A DNA stretch of 13,172 nucleotides, from the NCBI GenBank assembly GCA_028565635.1, contig JAOXYB010039928.1, forward strand, positions 1 through 13,172. Direction: 5' to 3'. A program made the position numbers and the translations under genes. The notes beneath the pieces were generated by a model. The model was not told the origin of the DNA. It was given only the letters and a program-made list of their open reading frames with translations, and made no database searches. Positions 1 to 9,300 of this stretch are shown piece after piece. This DNA comes from Phoronis ovalis (Eukaryota > Phoronida > Phoronidae). The stretch's first letter is position 1. Each line of letters starts with the position of its first letter.

Positions 1-153
1 AACGAGTTTTTTTGCGATATGAGACTATAAAATGAAGTAACACTTTATCATACTTTTTATTTGTTATATTTTGAAGAAATTTAGTGTAAAAAGAGTACAA
101 TGTGTTAATTTATTTTATCTGCGCTTTAAGCCACTTATATTACATCAACTTAC
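1..153 (-). other. Start of intron 12 (cut by window edge)
   Basis: Sequence after the donor GTAAGT at 153. It is AT-rich with no recognisable element. The gene continues beyond the left edge. Confidence 0.85.
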
Positions 154-331
154 ATAAAACTTCTATCATGCTTAACTTGACAGACACCAGCACCATTATG
201 AGGTGTGCTGTCACACTCAGTGCCTTTAACTTCAGCGCATACGTTGATATAGTAATCATATTCAGTTGTATTAACTCTGTAAAAGGCATTGTCTCCAGTT
301 TTTGTAAGTCGTGATAAGTCAAAGCTGAAAC
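154..331 (-). CDS. IGF2R: Exon 12: middle of MRH repeat 5, last exon in the window
   Basis: The exon encodes residues 627-685 plus two bases. G-F-S-F-D-L-S (627-633) and Y-D-Y-Y-I-N-V-C (651-658) match human G-F-S-F-D-L-S and Y-D-F-Y-I-N-V-C. Gln678 follows Cys677, keeping the first sugar-contact position of domain 5, which in vertebrates prefers phosphodiester-capped mannose. The matching Arg, Glu and Tyr would lie in exons left of position 1. One sequon, N647-T-T, is present. The acceptor is TCTTTTTACAG and the donor TTTAT|GTAAGT. Confidence 0.94.
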
Positions 332-3300
332 CTGTAAAAAGACATTTTTTTCACCACTGACAGTAAATTCCAATGTTAGATGATAAGATGAAATACATCA
401 GCACAGAACATTAACATTTTACTTGCTGATTTTATATAATCAAAGCAGTTATCATCTTTTAATATTAAATGTACGACCAGTTTAAATATTAAATATACAA
501 CCACTGTACATTATTATTTGCTGCTTTGTTAATATGGAAAGTCACAGTCTTCCAATTGAACACAGAATGCACTACACATCCTATAATAGTTTATTGACAG
601 TTGCATATCCTGGTGTTACATACCAGCATCATCATCAAATACACGGCAGTTTGTGCCAGCCTTTCTACCCAATACACAAGCGGCTGCCGTATGCCATTCA
701 AACTCATAAATGCAACCATCTAGTGATTTCCTAATCAGCGTTGGACCACCTTCCAGATCACCTATGATACACAAAGTAATACTTCATTATTACCATTATA
801 TTCATTATTGTTACTGACTATTAATAATTTCAAATCAGTCTTCATTTGATTTTGTAAAATATGGCAATATATTACACATGGCATTCAGCCTGGAGACTTC
901 TTTGTTAGGATTACTTCTAAACTCTCTGGTTTTTCATATGGTTGCTATTTGGCCCAATATGAATTTTAAAATGCACAGGTTTGTATAAAGCTCCCGACGC
1001 GGATTGCTTTAATTAGCAGTTCAAAAAATGTGGCATACTGTACCTGGCCTACAAACAAACGTGACGATACTTTCAATCTTCTTTTTTCCGTCACAAACAC
1101 TGCCCTCTGTATAATGTAGCACTAGTGTCTTTGCTTTGTTATCATAAGTTGGTTTATCAGTGTATGCACCCAAACTCAAATGATGATCATGATCTAAAGC
1201 AATTATTGCACTTTTTATATGCATTATATGGTTAGGAATACCCAATGGAGGAATATGATAATTATTGCACCAGAAAATAACCGTTGTTCAGTAAATTAGC
1301 TCATTTTCGGAGATCGATCTTTCCGTAATTTCGCCCAGAGCATATAAACATCGCTGCTATGTCATGTTCTTATTTTGTAATTATTACAAGATTCTCAAAA
1401 CAAGTGTTTACCCGGACCATTCTATTTCTCTATTTCCATTTACGTTACTCATGGACTTTTTGCCTTTGTTAATAAAATCAGGATTTGGAGTAATTTTTCA
1501 GCACAGTAGTTAAGCAACATATCAAATCTTTAAGAAAACTTTTTGCGTTTTGTTTTTTTCTTACCAATCGAACATGCAGCAGCCCCAACAGGACAGTGCG
1601 CAGTTTTCCCATCTAGGAGCACATCATGACAGACATTTATGTAATAGAGAGCATCTTCAGCGGCTTCATGAACATGATGACCATTCAAAACTTCCCAATT
1701 ATCACCTGTACCATAATATGTGAAGGTAAAAAAATTCGCAAATAAAAAAATGCTAGAAATGGAGTAATAAATAATAATTGCATTCACTTAGAAGACCAAA
1801 ACTCTGTTTTTATGAATGAATCACACAACCACTCGATAATTTCTGGAACATTTGGGTGACCGATGACACCTAGTGGTATTTCCAATAGTTCAGTTGGTAC
1901 TAGAGAAGAAATCAATCTAACATGATAATTAGTTTTTATTAGTACCTGCAAAATTATTACTGAACAGATCAACTTTAGTTCCGCCTACTAAGGCAAAGTG
2001 TCTTTATTAATGAGAATGTTCCAAATTTACCTTCTTTCTTTGCTAGAGTTGAGAGGTCAAATCTTAGCTTTCCAACATCAACCCTACATTGAGGATGGTC
2101 CAGACACGCATACTGGGTATCCCAGTCAAATATATATGTGCAGTCAGATTCAGTAGAAAACACTGGTTCGCCAACACCTAGAAAGAAACAAATACAAACA
2201 AACTAATAATTTTAGGAAAAAGTTCACAACTACTACCACATCAGTTTCAAAAATGTACAATGAATCAAATCAAATGTTACGGCTAACTCACTCATCCTGA
2301 GACTAAGGATTAGATAATGTTTTGAATTTGCTTAAAATTATCATTCTGTAAATGTAAGTGTCTTGGCTTTGACTTATTAATAAAGAATTGAACAGATTAA
2401 AGATCCATTCTGAAATATATACTGTACTCCCCAGTTACAACTGAATATACATGTAACCTTATCAGTCAGTGTTTCTATTTCTGTGTACTTTGATCACCAA
2501 AATTGTTAATTGAAATTAAATGACTCTCATATAAAATTGACCATTTCTCAATTTTCATCTCAGTCTATAACTTCAAATATCCAGTGATAGGTGGGGAATA
2601 CATGTACTTTCATCAAAAAATTTTCATAATATTTTTATTTTCATGATATACCAGACACATACATCTCTGAGAAAAATATAGAGCAAAGAGGAGATTAATG
2701 ACATCATATGCAGTAATTATATATTAAAATACAAACAAATCATAAACATTGCAATTATTCAAGGAATAAAAATTTATTACAACTGTTAATACCCTCAGAA
2801 GTGATGATCACACACAAACTAAAAACATTTAATTACATAATTTTATATTTTATTATTAAGGAGCCACACCCAACTCATAATGTCACACAGTACTGACAAG
2901 CTACTTTAATTTTTTACTAAATATTTTTCATAGTGACTCTACAGTCCCTTATTTAAACTACAATACAGTGTACTTGAGCCATTTACTTATGATTTATACT
3001 TTCAAAACGAAGCAAACACATAATAAAAGAAATAAAGAATGGAGCCTTACCCGCAGTTCTGTTACAGTGAAAATTGATGACAGTTTCCCTTTGAAAATAT
3101 GAGTGACAAGGTGAACCTCCACGATACGTCATACTTAGTTCACCATCAGAATATCTGGAATTCAAATTAGAACTTTCTGCATTAACAGAAAACCGTCAGA
3201 TAAATTTACAATGTTCATTATTTGTTTTCAATTCATGTGTAACAGGTAACTGCCAAACCTTTAACAAACAATGTTATCTAATAAACAGTCACATGTTAAA

Positions 3301-6300
3301 TTGAAAACAAGTAGACTATTTATTGACAGAGCTTGCCTAAATAAACATGATTACATATTTTAATTACAAACTAGTGAATTATTATGAAATATATCAAATG
3401 GAAATAAACTGATAATAACACAAAAACTACACAAAATTTATTTTTATTATTATGATTATCACTTGTCTGAGTGGAAAATATAAATTAGAGTTCAGCAATA
3501 TAAATTTGACTTACACCACAATGTAATTAAAAAATATTCAAATAAACAAAGCATGTAAATTAAGTATGTTTTGCAGACAAAAGTTGACCTACAACTATGC
3601 ACTGAAATGAAAATATGGCATTACACAAAAATAATAATTTGGCTTGGACATGACTGCTCATGACAAACGGCTCTATTGTTCCTTTTCAACACCCTCACCC
3701 ATCCATTACATAGAGTACTCACCTTAAAATCTGATGCTTCAAAGAACCTATGGAACGTGTAAAGTCGGCTTGTCCTTCCTTTAGTTGACAGCTAGCAATG
3801 TCCGTACTAAATTCTGTACTACTACCATTACATGGCATTTCATTCAGCCCACCACATACATTCAGGACATATTTATACTGTTCATTATCCTGGTTATGAC
3901 CTGATTTCACGTAGTTTTCAGGACCTACAACATAATTGACCAAGAATTAAAAATCCTTCAAGGGACTATTCCCTTCAAAAAAGAGCACAGAGGTGAGGCT
4001 GAAAGTAATTTAATTGTAGGGCTAGGCATATGGTTAACAGAGTTTCATTTACAAAGCCAGTAAATGTACAAGTGTTACTGGGGGCATGGCTACATTATTA
4101 GGGGAAAAGGGATCAGGAAAATGTTTTAGGTCCTGTATGTGGTATCAATATTTAGGTGAACAATCCAGAGTTGGTATGCAAAATCTAGTCTGTCGCAATA
4201 TTTTTCAAATTTTATTTGTGCAATCATGGATGTTTTTATTGCAGAAAGCTATAAAAATAAATAAGTACTTGATATTATTTTATTATCCTAATGCCTTTTC
4301 TCAGTTGTTATGTCATAGACTACTAACATTATTAAACAACATACTTAATATATTTTCTTTTACTTACTATCTTAAATTCTGGTATATTTAATATATGTCT
4401 TCAAAATAAATATAAATCAATTCTTCATATGCTGTTTTCTTTTAACTTAGATTCTATGTGAAATCTTAATTTATTAATATCTTTGCACATGAAGAGTTCA
4501 AACTCAGACAATACCTTCAAAACATTACACTACAACAAGAAACCGGTTTTACAGCCAATTACCCATCACACTTGAAAATGCCAGGCAACGCTTCATCATT
4601 GTGGCTATTAATTAACCATGATATACTACCTTGGGAACAAACGTGGCCCTTGGTCTGCTAAAATGGAGGTGATCTAGGTCAAATCATAATGCACCAGTAT
4701 TTTGACCTATATATATATATGCTGTATGCAAATAGCTTTGCAGCCTAATTAGGTTAAGCAATAAAAATTATGAGTTGGTAAGAGGTTGGTTAACTTACTT
4801 TTATGTCGTAAAGGGGTTAAATCAAAGTCAACACCATGAATGTCTTTTGTTAACTGACATGATGTGGAAGTCAAGAAGTCAACAGCACATGCATATTCGG
4901 TATGCCATTCAATCTGATAATCACAATCCAGGTACGAATACAACAATAAAGGATCCTGACCCTGTACAAATATTACAAAGTTAATAAATACATAATGCAC
5001 TAGTGATTATATTTACAAACCACTACACCTACTTTTCAAATTTAAACAATTGCATATTAAAGAAAAAAAAACAGGTCCCTCTTAGGTACAGGTACATTCT
5101 CAAAACAGCTATGTTATCATACATACCAGTACAAGAGATGAGACAGTTTTATACGCAAGCCCATAAAAATTGCAAGCTTACAGTATAATGAGGCATCCGT
5201 ATACTTACTAATTACAGAACGTTCATACTAGACAATTTTTAATTACAAGCTCCTAATCTATACAGTAATTTCAGAGGTCAGTGTTTTTGAAATAAATGAA
5301 ACGGAAATTTGTTCAGCTCACTAGGAAACAAAAATGACACAACACTACATTTTCTGTTATTGTTTAAAAAAAAACTAAACAAGACATATGTCATGTCTAA
5401 TGCCCATCCAATGTTTAGGATTATATTCAGTGTTTAACATTATTGTTTTTTTACATTAGAAAAGAATATAATACATCATGCATTATAATCTGGTTTATAA
5501 TCATTGTGGGGTACTCTTATTCAAAATGACTGTATCTGCTGTCTGATGCATTACCAACGGGGGAGAACTAACCACATTTTTAGATGGGTATGTGCAGCCC
5601 AAACTCAAATATCCACCCATTTTTATGGATTTTGGTCTCAAAAATTGACCAATTTGTAAGGTTTTTTCTTTAAAAAGTTCCCTGAAATTGCTACTTTTAA
5701 ATAAAATCAAAAAAAAAACCGACATATTTTTAGGGTTTGTTGAAATGTGGACCAATTTCTTTGGGTATTTCTGTGAAAAGTCGATCCATTTTTAGGGATT
5801 AATTTGTGAAAAAGTGACCCATTTGGACTACCAACCTATGGCCTTCTTAGAACCACCTTTGAATCGTCCAAGTAGCGCTTCGTCTTTGCGACTATAAACG
5901 CAAAGTGACATGCCTTCTCAGGAACAAATATGGCCACCATTCGGCCATGTTGGAAGTAATGTGGGTCAATATTATATCTAACCTGTACTTACTCTGTACT
6001 GAATATGGAGCTGATTGGCTAAGAACTGACGCAGTTATTGTGAGACAAAAATTGTTACGCGCGGTAAAAAATGTCAAAGATTTGTACCAGCATTTGACCT
6101 ACTTGTCAAGGTCATTTTAAAATATCATCTAGCCTACTACTCCCACCAACCTATGGCTCTCCTAGAACCACCTGTAAATCGTCCAGGCAGCGCTTCATCT
6201 TCGTGGCGATAGATGCAACGTCATGTGCCCTCTTGGGAACAATCATGGCCGCCAGTTGGCCATATTGGAAGTAATCTATGCCAAAATTACACATAGCCTG

Positions 6301-9300
6301 TACTGGTACCTGTACTTTGCACCAAATAAGAAGCTGATCGGATAAAAACTGAAGCTGTTTCAGGAACAAACATGGCTACCAGTCGGCCATATTGGAAGTA
6401 ATCCAGGTCAATATTACATATAACCTGTACTTTGACGTGTACTTACTCTGTACAGAATATGGAGCTAATCGGATAAAAACTGAAGCAATTATTGTGAGAC
6501 AATAAAAGTGTTACAAGCAAGCAAAAAATGTCGAAGATTCGTAACGGCATTTGAACTACTTGTCAAGGTCATTTTAAAATGTCACCTAGCCTATTACGCC
6601 CACCAATCTATAGTCTTCCTAGAACCACCTATGAATCATCCAGGTAGGGCTTTGTCTTCGCGGCTATAAACACAATGTTACATGCCCTCTCGAGAACAAT
6701 CATGGCCATCAGTCCGCCACATTGGAAGTAATCTAGGTCAAAAGTACACATCATGTACTGCGACCTGGACTTACTCTGTGCCGAATATGAAACTGATCGG
6801 ATATAAGCTGAAGGTGTTATTATGACATCCAATCTCACGAACCAACATGGCCACCAGTCGGCCATGTTGGAAGTAATCTGGGTCAATATTATATATAACC
6901 TGTACTTTGTCCTGTACTTACTGTGTACAGAATATGTAGCTGATCGGATAAAAACTAAAGCAGTTATTGCGAGACAAAGAAAATGTTACGCAAGAATCGT
7001 TGCGACATTTGACCTACTTGTCAAGGTAATTTTAAAATGTCACCTAGCCTATTACGTCCACCAGTCTATGGCCTTCCTAGAACCACCTTTGAATCGTCCA
7101 GGCAGCACTTCGTCTTCACGGCTATAGACGCAACTTTAAGTGCCCGCTCCAGAACAAACATGGCCACCAGTCGGCCATATTGAAAGTAATCAAGGTCAAA
7201 AGTAAAACAGACTTGCACTTTGACCTGTATTTACCCAGTACCGAATGTGAAGCTGATCGGGTAGAAACTGAAGCTGTTATCGCAAGACAAAGAAAGTGTT
7301 ACATACGACAACGCCGCCGCCTTCGCTACGACTATATGCCCAGCTACTATATGGATGGGCATAAAAATGTACAGCTCCTACCCCTCCTCGTTGGGGGCAA
7401 ACAAAAGTAATCTTTGTTGTTGGCTTCTTCTGGCAACTGCCAATCAGACTATCTGATGTGTACTGAAGGGCCAGATTTCCATCAGCATCCTGAGTTAAAC
7501 CACCTTGTACAGAGCCAATGTTCCTACTGCCTGACGGTATAACTTCACAACTTGCCGAGCCATCACAATTTGGAGTACTGGTGTCTATTAAAAATAGTTT
7601 ATGGCATTTTAATATAGTATAGCAATGTTCATAATATACATCATATTTCTTAAGTTCAGTACACAGACATGTGATCGCAGTGTATACAGTGGGGGTGTTT
7701 CCCCAATAATGGTGATTTTGTTTAGATATTAGATCTGATACACATTAAATTTGTACCATTATACAGCTCTGTGGATATTTTTAGCCCGAAAGGTAATCCC
7801 TATTTAAGCAGAAAACTAAACTGTAAATGAAGTTAACCTTTCATCCCAGTACCAAATTATATATCATTTTCTGTGATCACTCGACCATCAACCATCAATT
7901 TAAATAAAAAATGGGTCTATTTTTAAAAGTAATACCGAGACATAAACATGGTCAGAATTTTTTAGGTCCAGCGGCATGTCTTCACCCATATCACGACTCA
8001 CAACAAATACTCACCATGTACAATATCTCTGCAGACATTAATATAAATATTTTTTTCACTAGAAGGGTCTGCCACTAGATAACCTCCAGACTTTTTAATC
8101 AGTGGTGACAAGTCTCTCTTCTTCCCGTCTTTGTCATAGACATAGCACGGCACTTCTTTTGTACTGTCTTTTGTTGAGCAAGCATCACTAGTATACCATT
8201 CAAAATATGTAACACACGCATGAGAATCAAGGAAATCTGGAGAACCCTACAACAGAAAAGGAAAAATGCCAAACTTAAAGAAGAATGCAGTGTATGTGTG
8301 TGTGTGTGTGGTATAGGCTTGATATTAATTGTCACTGAAAACTATTCCTCTAAAAACTTGGTGTTCGCTTTTCAACAGGATCATATGCAAGTACTAGAAA
8401 TTCTACAACCATAGCTCTGACTCTGATTGGACACTTCTTAAATTGATTAAATCTACAGCCAATCAGAAAAATTTATAGCAGATTGAGCACTTGCTCTTTA
8501 AGCTTGCTGAAGGAGTATAATGTACGTTGAAAGTGCCAATTCTCAGCTTCTTAAAAGATTGCTTTTTTACCTCACATACATGAGCTAGCCCATGTTGCAA
8601 CAAGTCAAGAATTCTTACCCATGATTTTCCACATTTGAAAATAATCTCAGTTTTTGTAAACTGTGCTGGATCAGATAGACATACTGATCCACTCATTTGA
8701 AGAACCATTTCTCCATTACTCAAGTTTCTTTTAATATTTAGACTGGTACTAAAATTTCCTATTGGTATTGCACTGCCTGTGCTATTTGTTTGACAGACTG
8801 ATGCATCCTCACAACCAGGCTGATTCAGTTTATTACACAGAGATATATTGTATGTAGTTATTAAGTTGTTGTCACTTGTTTTAACTTCCCATGGAATCCT
8901 GTAAAAGAAAGACTAAGTTCTCAACCAATATTTTTAATATTTGAAGTCACCGGGACAGTGTCAGAGCTGCTGTTTAGCTTCATCTGATGGTGCTGCAATA
9001 AAATTAATATTTTACATGTACCAACAATATCACTGTACGATGATAAAGAGGTTGTTCGAGAATGAGTTAATGTGTATGTATGCTGGAGGCACTTTTCAAA
9101 AAGATTGTTGTGCATGGTCCAAGATAAAAAACCCTTATTTTATAAAAAACCCTTAGCAGTTTATTTTAATATTTCACTCGACTTTACAACATTTCCCAGT
9201 AACTGATTCAGTCACAAAATTGGTGAGTTTCTGAAAGACATGGCTGCTTGTTCTAGCTAAATTTACGTGTTTTGATGTGAACCAGTGATTTCTTACTCAC

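Larger units (their letters stand above)
4962..7381 (-). other. Intron 4, repeat-filled
   Basis: A 2420-bp intron, the longest in the window. The exon-5-proximal part (4962 to about 5570) is plain AT-rich sequence. It is followed by the 33-bp minisatellite and the hierarchical tandem array, which together occupy about 1.7 kb and end about 60 nt short of the exon 4 donor. Confidence 0.88.

Noticed and set aside
102-314. A plus-strand 70-codon ORF opposite exon 12
   Set aside because: It is the antisense shadow of the receptor exon, which has a clear MRH match in the minus-strand frame.
154-331. An apparent frameshift in exon 12
   Set aside because: A re-read of the sequence showed that a base had been dropped in transcription. 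The exon is in frame from acceptor to donor.
4086-4391. A 101-codon plus-strand ORF in intron 5
   Set aside because: No domain, no splice partners and AT-driven composition. It lies wholly within an intron of the opposite-strand gene.
5905-7410. Several plus- and minus-strand ORFs of 61-101 codons with similar proteins across intron 4
   Set aside because: Their similarity follows from the tandem repeat units themselves. Frames break between units and there is no family motif.
8099-8335. A 78-codon minus-strand frame overlapping exon 3
   Set aside because: It is a shifted frame of exon 3, and the frame giving the MRH repeat 2 match is the supported one.
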